From Candidatus Nitrosymbiomonas sp. (GTDB taxonomy: Bacteria; Sysuimicrobiota; Sysuimicrobiia; Sysuimicrobiales; Humicultoraceae), in the NCBI GenBank assembly GCA_020724185.1, contig DYHL01000008.1, forward strand, positions 1-8,499: a DNA stretch of 8,499 nt, written 5' to 3'. The notes beneath the pieces were generated by a model, which did no database searches, was not told the origin of the DNA, and saw only the letters and a program-made list of their open reading frames with translations. How positions within the stretch are numbered: the first letter of the stretch is position 1; every line of letters starts with the position of its first letter. The translations under genes were made by a program, and so were the position numbers. Below are positions 1-6,114 of the stretch, piece after piece.

Positions 1-1013
1 ACCACGGCGGCGTGTTCGATCCGGTCCTTGGAGCTGACCAGCAGCATCTCTCCCAGCCGGCGATCTTCTTCCTCATCGCGCCCCCTGGCAGCGGTCCCGG
101 CCAGGGCCATGGCGTTCACCTCGCCGCCGCGCACCCGAACTAGGCGCTCCGGCGTCGCGCCCAGGAAGCACCGGACGCCGCGCGCCACCGCGAACAGCGT
201 GCATCCCGGATAGCCGTCGCTCAGTCTGCGCAGGGCGGTAATGGGATCAAACGGACCGCCCCGCACCCGGACCGATCTCGCAAGCACGACCTTGCGGAGG
301 GTTCCTTCCCGGACGGCCTGCGCGGACGCGGCGACCCTGACCCTCCAGTCGCCGCCCGCAGGATGCTCCTCGGCTGCCAGACAGCGCGGGACCTGCGGCG
401 CAGCGCCGGCCGGCTCGCCCTCAAGAGAGCCTTCAAGTGAATCCTCGCGTGAGTCCTCCAGGAGTCGCAGCGCCTCGCCGGCAATCTCATCCGCGTGGTG
501 TTCGGCTGAGCCGGTGGGCGTAACCACCATCGAGAGAACAAGCCGGCTCTCGTTGCCCGCGCTCGCCACGCAGATCTTGGGCAGGGTCAGCAGACCCGCC
601 GGGTAACCCTCCCACTCGGGACTGGCCGGGCCTTCGGGCGCGAACGCAAACCCTCCTATCAGAACGGGACCGGTCACGCCAGGCGCAGGTCCTCCAGAAC
701 CGGCCGCGACACGGCCGATGTCCGCGTCGCCGATGGCATCTTGCAGGATCGCCTTCCAGGCCGCGCCTGCCTCTGCGAAGCGCCCCGCGCCCTCGGTTGA
801 AACCGCCCAGGCGCTTCCAACACCTGCCAGACCAAGAGCCCCCTCCGGAGCGATCCAGAGCATCCGGTCGTGCGATCCGGCGGCGCGGGCGAAGATTGAG
901 ATGGGATCGACAGCCGGGATGCGCGCGCTGGCCCAGGCCAGCACCGGCCGGCCTATCTCACGCGCCCTCTGACCGGCGATGCCAACCGCAACCCGGAGCC
1001 GACTAAGACTCAC
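1..1013 (-). CDS. menF: Isochorismate synthase (MenF/EntC type), 3' end missing
   Basis: The visible part is 337 complete codons from a GTG start at 1013, running off the left edge. It belongs to the chorismate-utilising enzyme family, which converts chorismate to isochorismate as the entry step of classical menaquinone synthesis (or of a catecholate siderophore). Seen directly: KVVLAR at residues 241-246, whose Lys aligns with the general base of MenF/EntC; FLGATPERL at 283-291, whose Glu289 aligns with the general acid; ALAGTAARG at 303-311, where the LAGTA form marks isochorismate synthases rather than TrpE/PabB, which have GTRPRG; and SSKDRIEH at 327-334, including a conserved Glu-His. 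The N-terminal half is variable, as is usual, and has an acidic stretch near 185-200. The start is supported by GAGGAG five nt upstream. It overlaps the end of the TetR gene by 11 nt, so the two are probably co-transcribed. The C-terminal part of the catalytic domain lies outside the window. MenF is preferred over EntC only because no siderophore genes are seen. Confidence 0.92.
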   Translation of the reverse strand, partial: MSLSRLRVAVGIAGQRAREIGRPVLAWASARIPAVDPISIFARAAGSHDRMLWIAPEGALGLAGVGSAWAVSTEGAGRFAEAGAAWKAILQDAIGDADIGRVAAGSGGPAPGVTGPVLIGGFAFAPEGPASPEWEGYPAGLLTLPKICVASAGNESRLVLSMVVTPTGSAEHHADEIAGEALRLLEDSREDSLEGSLEGEPAGAAPQVPRCLAAEEHPAGGDWRVRVAASAQAVREGTLRKVVLARSVRVRGGPFDPITALRRLSDGYPGCTLFAVARGVRCFLGATPERLVRVRGGEVNAMALAGTAARGRDEEEDRRLGEMLLVSSKDRIEHAAV

Positions 1014-1605
1014 CGTTGCTCCTCGCGCCGATGCTGCGCAGCAGCACCGTCCTGAGCGCCGGCAGAGAGGCCAGCAGGTCCGCGCCCGAAGCCATCTGCT
1101 GGGTCAGCACCTCATTGATCGCGCCGATCCACGCCGTGGCAGAGGTATGCGTGTCCTGCGCCGGAATCGAGCCCTCGGCAACGGCCCGATCGAGATGGCG
1201 CTCGATCAGCGCGGCGAATCTCCTGTGGATCCCCAAGCGGCTCTGCTCGAACTCGGGCCCAAGCGCCGCCGATTCGACAAGCAGTATCCTGGCCAGGTCC
1301 CTGTGGGACGCCGCGACCTCCAGCACAACCCGCAGCGCGGCCTCGACCTTGGCCAGCGCGCCGTCTTCCCTGTCAATGGCGTGATCCACGCCGGCCTCGA
1401 CCATGCCGGCGAGTTGATCGAGCAGCACTAGGAAGATCCCCTGCTTGCTGGGGAAGTAGTGGTAGAAGGCGCCCTTGGACGAATCGGAAGCGGCCACGAT
1501 GTCGTCCACGGTGGCACCGTGGTACCCCCGCTGGGCGAACACGTCCATGGCCGCCTGGACCAAGCGGTCGCGGGTGGCGGATTCTATGTTGGGGCGGCGG
1601 GCCAT
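1003..1605 (-). CDS. TetR/AcrR family transcriptional regulator
   Basis: A 200-residue protein, the usual length for this family of ligand-responsive dimeric repressors. The N-terminal HTH is plain: helix 1 around residues 10-25 (DRLVQAAMDVFAQRGY), then ATVDDIVAAS (31-40) and SSKGAFYHYFPSK (42-54), the typical recognition helix and the YHYFPSK turn. The rest is a helical ligand and dimerisation domain with no recognisable subfamily signature, so the inducer cannot be named. ATG at 1605 is chosen because the HTH begins at the usual distance from it. The nearest SD-like string (AAGGGG) is about 13 nt away, which is long. A strong promoter and a 22-bp palindrome lie upstream, suggesting autorepression. 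It overlaps menF downstream and is divergent from the membrane-protein gene at 1779, so both are candidate targets. Confidence 0.95.
   Translation of the reverse strand: MARRPNIESATRDRLVQAAMDVFAQRGYHGATVDDIVAASDSSKGAFYHYFPSKQGIFLVLLDQLAGMVEAGVDHAIDREDGALAKVEAALRVVLEVAASHRDLARILLVESAALGPEFEQSRLGIHRRFAALIERHLDRAVAEGSIPAQDTHTSATAWIGAINEVLTQQMASGADLLASLPALRTVLLRSIGARSNGES
1019..1024 (-). promoter_or_regulatory. Ribosome binding site of menF
   Basis: GAGGAG on the minus strand lies five nt before the GTG at 1013, inside the last codons of the TetR gene. It decides the menF start and implies translation coupled to the upstream regulator gene. Confidence 0.75.
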
Positions 1606-1655
1606 GGGCGAGGCAGAACCCCTTCGTGATCGCGGGCTGATTCATGCCCGCCAGG

Positions 1656-1677
1656 GTAGACCGACGCGTCGGTCTAC
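1656..1677. promoter_or_regulatory. 22-bp perfect palindrome, likely TetR-family operator
   Basis: The half-site GTAGACCGACG is followed directly by its exact reverse complement, giving 11+11 bp with no spacer or mismatch. It lies 51 bp upstream of the tetR start codon and begins four nt downstream of the predicted -10 of the tetR promoter, so it would cover the transcription start. Perfect palindromes of this length in the region between a TetR-family gene and a divergent gene are the typical operator arrangement. That the neighbouring TetR binds it is an inference. Confidence 0.8.
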
Positions 1678-1681
1678 GACG

Positions 1682-1710
1682 AGAGTACGCAGGACCTGCG
1701 CCGATGTCAA
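1682..1710 (-). promoter_or_regulatory. Sigma70-type promoter of tetR-menF
   Basis: On the minus strand the -35 box is a perfect TTGACA (1705-1710), followed by a 17-nt spacer and TACTCT (1682-1687) as the -10 box, which keeps the key first A and last T. The transcription start would fall near 1675, inside the palindrome, leaving a leader of about 70 nt before the tetR ATG. The perfect -35 and ideal spacing make this convincing; the -10 is only a moderate match. Confidence 0.65.
1688..1700. repeat. Short inverted repeat in the promoter spacer
   Basis: CGCAGG, one A, then CCTGCG: two perfect 6-bp arms filling most of the spacer between the -35 and -10 boxes of the tetR promoter. It could be a second protein-binding site or chance in GC-rich DNA. 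Its sequence differs from the 22-bp palindrome next to it. Confidence 0.4.
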
Positions 1711-1767
1711 CCCGTGGCAGGCAAGAGACCATCGCGCGAGGAACCATCTCACGGCAGATAACCACCT

Positions 1768-1772
1768 GGAGG
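1768..1772 (+). promoter_or_regulatory. Ribosome binding site that sets the start of the 1779 gene
   Basis: GGAGG, six nt before the GTG at 1779. It favours this GTG over in-frame ATG codons at 1644 and 1704, which lack an SD and would overlap the operator or the promoter of the divergent gene. Confidence 0.75.
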
Positions 1773-1778
1773 CGCGCC

Positions 1779-2990
1779 GTGCCCGAACCATCTGACCGCG
1801 AACGCGCGATCGCAGCCTACGCCGCCGAGGTTCGGGCCTTTCACACCTTCTTCGGCGCCGTGCTCGTGGTGATCGCGGCGCTCCATGTGGCCGTGGTCTT
1901 TCCGTTCCTGCAGACCCGAGCGCCGGTACCGCTGGTTGCCGAAGCGCTGGCCCGCGTCAAGCAGGAAGCGGCATCGGCTGAGGCAGCGGCGGAGGCGGCA
2001 CAGGCGGCCGCAGGCGCGCTCGTGGAGTTCCGGGACGCGCTGGATTCCGGGCCGGTAGCGCTGCGGCGCGCCATCGCCGACCTGGTAGCCCGGACCCGTG
2101 GCGCTACCGCTGAGTCAGCGCCGCTTGAAGAGGCGATCAGGCAGCAAATCGGCCGGCAGGTCGAGGCGCTGGGGGTCGCCCTGGACGGAGCGCTGGGGCC
2201 GCTGCGGGCCTTGAAGAACCCCCCGGTCGAGATCGCTGAGGCGCTCCGCGCCGGGGAGCGAGATCTGGCCCGGCACGTCCTGGCCCTCAATGAGGTGCTG
2301 CGCGAGGCGTTCGCAGCCGACCCATTCTTCTGGCAGCGGTGGAACGACCCGGGGACGACGTTTGGCGCGGCCTCGCTGCGCGCGGAGGAGACCGTGCGGG
2401 AGATCGAGCAGGCCCGGAGGTCGCTGGATCGCCAGCTCACCGCCGCGGCGGCCGCGGCAAGGAGCCGGCAGCCGGTGCTGCAGGCCCGTTCTGCCGACCT
2501 GGCAGTCCGGCAGCGCGACCTCAAGGCGCGCCTGGACGGGGTGAACTCGCCCCCCTGGTCCATCCCGCTGGGCCTGGGCGATCTCGCGCGCCTCTTCCCG
2601 GTCTTCGCCGGCATCCTCACCCTGATGGTGTTCTTCCGGCTCAAGCGCATCTTCGCGCTGCGCCGCGCTCACGAGGGAGTCAACCTCGACCTGCTGGCGC
2701 CGTCGTGGGTAGTGGGCTCGCGGGGCGTGCCAGGGGTGTGGTGGGCGCTGATCCTGGTCTGCGCGCCCCTGGTGGCCACGATTCACGCTTCGGTGGCTGC
2801 GCTGGGGGATCCGGGGTTGTACACCACGGTCCTGGGAGACCCGAGCTCCAGTTCCGCGGTCGCCTTCGGAGCGGTCTACACGGTGCTCGTGCTTGTCGGC
2901 ATAGTCCAGTTGCCCGCTCTCACGCGGGGGCTCATGGGCACGCCCCAGAGGCGGCCGCAGGGGAAGACCGGACGCGGGGCGTCGGGCTAG
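1779..2990 (+). CDS. Membrane protein with long coiled-coil domain, function unknown
   Basis: A 403-residue protein not assignable to a named family. Four hydrophobic segments are visible: TM1 about 24-44, TM2 about 268-287, TM3 about 320-342 and TM4 about 360-380. Between TM1 and TM2 lies a soluble region of about 210 residues, rich in Ala, Glu, Arg and Leu with heptad-like spacing, so probably a long helical coiled coil; an aromatic patch with FFWQRW lies near 182-190. Between TM2 and TM3 is a basic segment (RLKRIFALRRAH) that should face the cytoplasm, which would put the coiled coil outside. The tail after TM4 is short, Gly/Arg-rich and probably disordered. The architecture recalls sensory or scaffold membrane proteins, but no HAMP, kinase or catalytic motif was found. 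It is divergent from tetR across the operator and may be under its control. Its stop codon is directly followed by the stop of the convergent suhB-like gene. Confidence 0.85.
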   Translation: MPEPSDRERAIAAYAAEVRAFHTFFGAVLVVIAALHVAVVFPFLQTRAPVPLVAEALARVKQEAASAEAAAEAAQAAAGALVEFRDALDSGPVALRRAIADLVARTRGATAESAPLEEAIRQQIGRQVEALGVALDGALGPLRALKNPPVEIAEALRAGERDLARHVLALNEVLREAFAADPFFWQRWNDPGTTFGAASLRAEETVREIEQARRSLDRQLTAAAAAARSRQPVLQARSADLAVRQRDLKARLDGVNSPPWSIPLGLGDLARLFPVFAGILTLMVFFRLKRIFALRRAHEGVNLDLLAPSWVVGSRGVPGVWWALILVCAPLVATIHASVAALGDPGLYTTVLGDPSSSSAVAFGAVYTVLVLVGIVQLPALTRGLMGTPQRRPQGKTGRGASG

Positions 2991-3818
2991 TCAGGGGGAT
3001 GCGGCCGCGTGTCCTGCGAGCACCTGCACCATGGCAGGATGCAGCGGGCCGTTGGACGCCAGCATTTCGGTCCGGAGCGAGCGGAGCGGCAGCCCTGCCC
3101 AGTCGCTGACCCGACCGCCGGCCTCCTCAACCATAAGAACCCCGGCGGCGACGTCCCACGGCTGGAGCCCGGGTTCCCAGAACGCGTCGAGGCGGCCCGC
3201 CGCCAGGTATGCCAGGTGGATCGCTGCCGCGCCCATGATCCGCACCTCCAGCGAGCGCAGGATAAGTGGGCCGATGGTGGGCACGTGCCGGCTGCGCTCG
3301 GGCTCGCGCGGGAGTCCGGTTGCCACCAACGCCTGGCCCAGATCTGCGGTTTCGGAGACCGCCAGTTTGACGGGCGCGGCACCGCCCCCCAGCAGGTATG
3401 CGCCGCGGCCGCGCTCGGCCACGAAATACTCGCCGAGCGGCGGGACCGCGATCACGCCGCACTGCAGGATCCCGCGGTCCTCCAGCGCGACAGAGACCGC
3501 GAACCATGGAATGCCGTGCGCGAAGTTGGCGGTCCCGTCCACGGGATCCACCACCCAGCAAGGACCTGCCCCGTCGGTCGAGGTACCCTCCTCGCCCAGC
3601 AGTCCGTGGTCTGGGAACCGTGCGCGGATGCGCGCCGCTATCAGCTGCTCGGCCTCGTGATCGGCCCGCGTGACCAGATCGGTAGTGGTCTTGAGGCGGA
3701 CCTGCTTCTCAGTAGAGGACTCAGGCAGGATGCTCATCACCAGTACCGCGGCCTCGCGCGCGGTCTCCAGGGCAAACGCGGCCGTGTCGGAAAAACCCAA
3801 TCGGGAAAGCGTGCTCAT
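2991..3818 (-). CDS. suhB: Inositol monophosphatase family protein (SuhB-like)
   Basis: A 275-residue member of the Mg2+-dependent, Li+-sensitive phosphatase superfamily, which hydrolyses inositol-1-phosphate or related sugar or nucleotide phosphates. The metal site is complete: GEEG at 75-78 with Glu76, the WVVDPVDGTANF motif at 88-99 with Asp91 and Asp94, and the C-terminal motif WDVAAG at 221-226 with Asp222. GAAAIHLAYLAAGRLDAF (196-213) is also typical. Length matches bacterial SuhB (about 267). ATG at 3818 is chosen because its N-terminus fits the family and because a promoter lies at 3856-3883; an in-frame GTG at 3887 would start upstream of that promoter. A GGAGGT is present, though 14 nt from the ATG. 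It is transcribed alone, divergent from the GNAT gene. The exact substrate (inositol phosphate, histidinol phosphate, PAP or fructose bisphosphate) cannot be fixed from motifs. Confidence 0.92.
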   Translation of the reverse strand: MSTLSRLGFSDTAAFALETAREAAVLVMSILPESSTEKQVRLKTTTDLVTRADHEAEQLIAARIRARFPDHGLLGEEGTSTDGAGPCWVVDPVDGTANFAHGIPWFAVSVALEDRGILQCGVIAVPPLGEYFVAERGRGAYLLGGGAAPVKLAVSETADLGQALVATGLPREPERSRHVPTIGPLILRSLEVRIMGAAAIHLAYLAAGRLDAFWEPGLQPWDVAAGVLMVEEAGGRVSDWAGLPLRSLRTEMLASNGPLHPAMVQVLAGHAAASP

Positions 3819-3832
3819 GCCGCGCGTCGTCC

Positions 3833-3838
3833 ACCTCC
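3833..3838 (-). promoter_or_regulatory. Probable ribosome binding site of suhB-like gene
   Basis: GGAGGT on the minus strand, 14 nt before the ATG at 3818. The spacing is longer than ideal, but no in-frame NTG codon lies nearer. Confidence 0.45.
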
Positions 3839-3855
3839 GGTTGCGTGGTGTCTCA

Positions 3856-3883
3856 ACAATAGCACGCCGGCGGAGGAGTCCAA
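3856..3883 (-). promoter_or_regulatory. Extended -10 promoter of suhB-like gene
   Basis: On the minus strand, TTGGAC (3878-3883) is followed by a 16-nt spacer and TATTGT (3856-3861), preceded by TGC, the extended -10 element. The start site would be near 3849, giving a leader of about 31 nt that includes the GGAGGT. This is the AT-richest spot of the 90-bp divergent region. No equally good plus-strand promoter for the GNAT operon was found there. Confidence 0.55.
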
Positions 3884-3908
3884 GCACCCCAGCCGAACCA
3901 TCGAGGCA

Positions 3909-4385
3909 ATGGTGCAGGCACAGGTCCGGCAGGCAACCGCCCGCGACGTGGATGAGATCGTCTCAACATGGGGCGAACTGGCGGCGCACCATGCCCGGCT
4001 CGACGAAGCCTTCCGCCCGTCCCGACGCTGGCAGGAGGAGTACCGCCACTTCATCCTGGGCCTGCTGGACCGCGACGATGCCCGCGCCGTCGTGGCCGTG
4101 GAGGGCGGCCGGGTGATTGGCTACGGGGTCGGACGGATCTCCATGCTGCCCGCGTTCTTCGAGCGGCGGCGGCGCGGCTACCTCCACGACGTGGTCACGC
4201 GCGAGCCCTACCGGCGACGGGGAGTCGGCCGTAGCATTGTTGAAGCACTGCTGGCGTGGATGCAGGAATGCGGCGCCCTGACGGCGGAACTGACAGTGGC
4301 CGTCCTGAACGAGGAGGCGGTGGCGTTCTGGACGCGGATGGGATTCGCCCCCTACATGCACCACTTCAAGCGCGAGTTTAGCTGA
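3909..4385 (+). CDS. GNAT family N-acetyltransferase
   Basis: A 158-residue acetyl-CoA-dependent acyltransferase, usual length for a single GNAT domain. Motif A is clear: the strand YLHDVVTREPYRRRG (91-105) runs into the pyrophosphate loop RRRGVG (102-107) and its helix (SIVEALLAWM). Downstream, LTVAVLNEEAVAFWTRMGF (128-146) is the typical motif B, with the Asn and the FWTRMGF that close the acetyl-CoA site. The N-terminal half (about 20-55) is charged and variable, and forms the acceptor site; the acceptor is unknown. Start: ATG at 3909 has a GAGG only 2 nt away, whereas the adjacent GTG at 3912 would have a 5-nt spacer, so the true start may be one codon later. A plus-strand open frame extends far upstream, but it is antisense to suhB. 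First gene of a five-gene plus-strand run; the next start is 19 nt downstream. Confidence 0.93.
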   Translation: MVQAQVRQATARDVDEIVSTWGELAAHHARLDEAFRPSRRWQEEYRHFILGLLDRDDARAVVAVEGGRVIGYGVGRISMLPAFFERRRRGYLHDVVTREPYRRRGVGRSIVEALLAWMQECGALTAELTVAVLNEEAVAFWTRMGFAPYMHHFKREFS

Positions 4386-4404
4386 TGGCTGTGAGAGACC
4401 CGAG

Positions 4405-5514
4405 ATGAGCCGACTGGAAACGGCCACGACCCGGATGCGCGACCACGGCCTGGCAACCCTGCTGGTCACCACGCCGGCGAATGCTTACTACCTGAGCCGA
4501 TTCCGGGCAGCGACCCACACCCGGCCGGTCGTGGTCGTGGTCGCCGAGAACCCGGTGCTGATCGTCCCGGAACTCGATGAAGCGCACGCCCGCAACACCT
4601 CGGTGATCGGGGACATCCTCACCTACTCCGAGCGGCAGGCTGGCAGGCAGAGAGGTCTCTCGCCCCTGCACCTGGCGCTTGCCGTAGCCCTCGAGGCGCT
4701 CAAGGAGTCGGGCACCTCAGGACCGATCGGGTTCGAGTCAGAGGGGCTCTCGGCAGAGGGGTTCTTCACGCTGCGCGGCCGCATCCCGGCCCAGGTTGTG
4801 CCTACTCGCGGGATAGTTGAAGAGATGCGCGTCGTAAAGGATGCGGGCGAGATGGAGCTCATACGCACCGCCGCCGGGTTGGCGGATTGCGGGATTGCCG
4901 CGGGCATCGCGGCGTGTCGCCCTGGGAACACCGCGGTGGAGATCGGCATCGCCTCCGCCGCCGCGACCATGCGCGCGGGCGCCGCGCGGCACCCCGAACG
5001 CCATGTGGCCGCGGCATGGCCGTACGCACCGGCTCCGGGCCGCGTGCTGGCCGCGGGCGATGCTGTAGTCTGCTCCACGGTCTGCGCCGTGGACGGATAC
5101 CATGCCGAGGTGGAACGGACGGCTCTGATCGAGACCGGCTCCGACGATCAGCGCCGCCTGTTCGAGGTCGTGCTGCGCGCCGGGACCGCGGCCCGCGCCG
5201 CGATACGACCCGGGGTGCCCTGCCTGGAGGTAGACCGGGCCTCTAGGGCGGTCGTCGCAGATGCCGGGTACGGCCCGCAGTTCACCCACATAACCGGGTA
5301 CGGGCTGGGAATCGGGCGCCATGAGCTTCCGTTCCTGGCACAGAGCGATGACATCGCTCTCGTCCCCGGCATGGTGATGTCGGTTGGGCTGGGCGTCAAC
5401 GTCGAGGGCGTCGGCAGGTTCCGCCACTCCGACACGGTCGTGGTCACAAGCGACGGGTGCGAGGTTCTAACCCTACACCCACGACATCTCGAGGCGCTGA
5501 CAACCCGCAGCTAA
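4405..5514 (+). CDS. M24/creatinase-fold protein lacking the metal site
   Basis: A 369-residue protein with the two-domain layout of Xaa-Pro peptidases and creatinases. The N-terminal creatinase-type domain (about 1-130) carries LLVTTPANAYYLSRF (19-33). The C-terminal pita-bread domain starts near MRVVKDAGEMELIRTAA (141-157). Aligned by eye to the prolidase signature, all five metal-ligand positions differ: the Asp of the xDxG strand is Ser224; the Asp of SDxTRT is Glu235 (AEVERT); the His of TGHGIG is Tyr299 (TGYGLG); the Glu of GMVxxxEP is Gly328; and the Glu of RxED is Ser342 (RHSD). Creatinase also lacks metal and has Glu before RT, matched here by Glu237, but its catalytic His and second Glu are not evident. 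It is therefore probably not a metallopeptidase: either a metal-independent amidohydrolase on a small molecule, as in creatinase, or a pseudoenzyme. The frame is intact with no decay. Second gene of the run, with a weak GAGAG seven nt before the ATG. Confidence 0.88.
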   Translation: MSRLETATTRMRDHGLATLLVTTPANAYYLSRFRAATHTRPVVVVVAENPVLIVPELDEAHARNTSVIGDILTYSERQAGRQRGLSPLHLALAVALEALKESGTSGPIGFESEGLSAEGFFTLRGRIPAQVVPTRGIVEEMRVVKDAGEMELIRTAAGLADCGIAAGIAACRPGNTAVEIGIASAAATMRAGAARHPERHVAAAWPYAPAPGRVLAAGDAVVCSTVCAVDGYHAEVERTALIETGSDDQRRLFEVVLRAGTAARAAIRPGVPCLEVDRASRAVVADAGYGPQFTHITGYGLGIGRHELPFLAQSDDIALVPGMVMSVGLGVNVEGVGRFRHSDTVVVTSDGCEVLTLHPRHLEALTTRS

Positions 5515-5543
5515 CCGCCGTGGAACCCCTATTCCTGGAACCC

Positions 5544-6107
5544 GTGAGGACGCGCCTGCTGTTGCTCAGGCACGGCGCCGTGGATTGGGCGCAGGTAGTC
5601 GAGGGCGAGCCGCCGCTGTCGGCCGAGGGCCTGCGCGACGTGGAGATCGCATCAGCCACCCTGCCGCACTTCGACGCAATCGCGGCCAGCCCCCAGCGTC
5701 CCGCACGGGAAACGGCCGAGACCATAGGCCTGGTTCGGGGCGCGCCGATCGCGTGGCGCGAAGGGTTGGACGAGATCAGGACCGCGGCCCCGCTTACCAG
5801 CGCCCAGGACTGGGTGGACTGGATGGACCGGCTCTTCGAGAGCTACCGGACCTCGATGGACGGTGAGTCCCTCGCCGACGGCACCGAGCGCATCACCGCC
5901 GAGCTGCGCACTGTGGGCGACCACCATTACGGCCGCACCACCCTCGTGGTCAGCCATCCCATCGTCCTGCTGGCCTTCCGGGCGCACGTCGCCCAGACCG
6001 CGGTGCTGCGCGACCAGGTTGATGGCCTCCCCGAGTTGGGCGTTGCTGTCGTGGACTACCTGGAAGGCCGGTTCTATCTGGTCGAGGACTTCCCGGTGAG
6101 GAGATAG
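5544..6107 (+). CDS. Histidine phosphatase family protein
   Basis: A 187-residue protein of the phosphoglycerate-mutase-like superfamily, whose members transfer or hydrolyse phosphoryl groups through a phosphohistidine. The hallmark LLLLRHG (5-11) gives Arg9 and the nucleophile His10. An acid-loop candidate is Glu77 (LDEI), and the second His is His138 in VVSHPI (135-140). The usual SPLxRAxxTAE motif reads SPQRPARETAE (49-59), so the expected Arg is Pro53, with Arg52 and Arg55 nearby. Start is uncertain: GTG at 5544 places the first strand at the N-terminus, as usual in the family, and has a weak GGA four nt upstream; an in-frame GTG at 5520, five nt after the preceding stop, would add eight residues and could be translationally coupled. 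An in-frame ATG at 5457 lies inside the previous gene and is unlikely. Third gene of the run. Substrate unknown; a small phosphoester or cofactor phosphate is likely. Confidence 0.88.
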   Translation: MRTRLLLLRHGAVDWAQVVEGEPPLSAEGLRDVEIASATLPHFDAIAASPQRPARETAETIGLVRGAPIAWREGLDEIRTAAPLTSAQDWVDWMDRLFESYRTSMDGESLADGTERITAELRTVGDHHYGRTTLVVSHPIVLLAFRAHVAQTAVLRDQVDGLPELGVAVVDYLEGRFYLVEDFPVRR

Positions 6108-6114
6108 GCCGCAA

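Noticed and set aside
241..606. Plus-strand open frame opposite menF
   Set aside because: Low-complexity Ser/Arg/Ala translation with no motif; the minus strand here encodes an isochorismate synthase with clear catalytic motifs.
1644..1778. N-terminal extension of the membrane-protein gene from ATG 1644 or 1704
   Set aside because: Neither has a ribosome binding site, the added peptide is Arg-rich and overlaps the palindrome or the tetR promoter, and GTG 1779 has GGAGG at ideal spacing.
3819..3887. N-terminal extension of the suhB-like gene from a GTG at 3887
   Set aside because: The extra 23 residues are basic and unlike the family, and this start would lie upstream of the predicted promoter at 3856-3883.
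3009..3908. Long plus-strand open frame continuous with the GNAT gene
   Set aside because: It is antisense to the suhB-like gene, which has complete catalytic motifs; GNAT homology starts only after 3909. It is a GC-rich shadow frame, not a fusion.
4405..5514. Active Xaa-Pro aminopeptidase (PepP/PepQ)
   Set aside because: All five metal-ligand positions are substituted, so peptidase activity should not be assumed from the fold.
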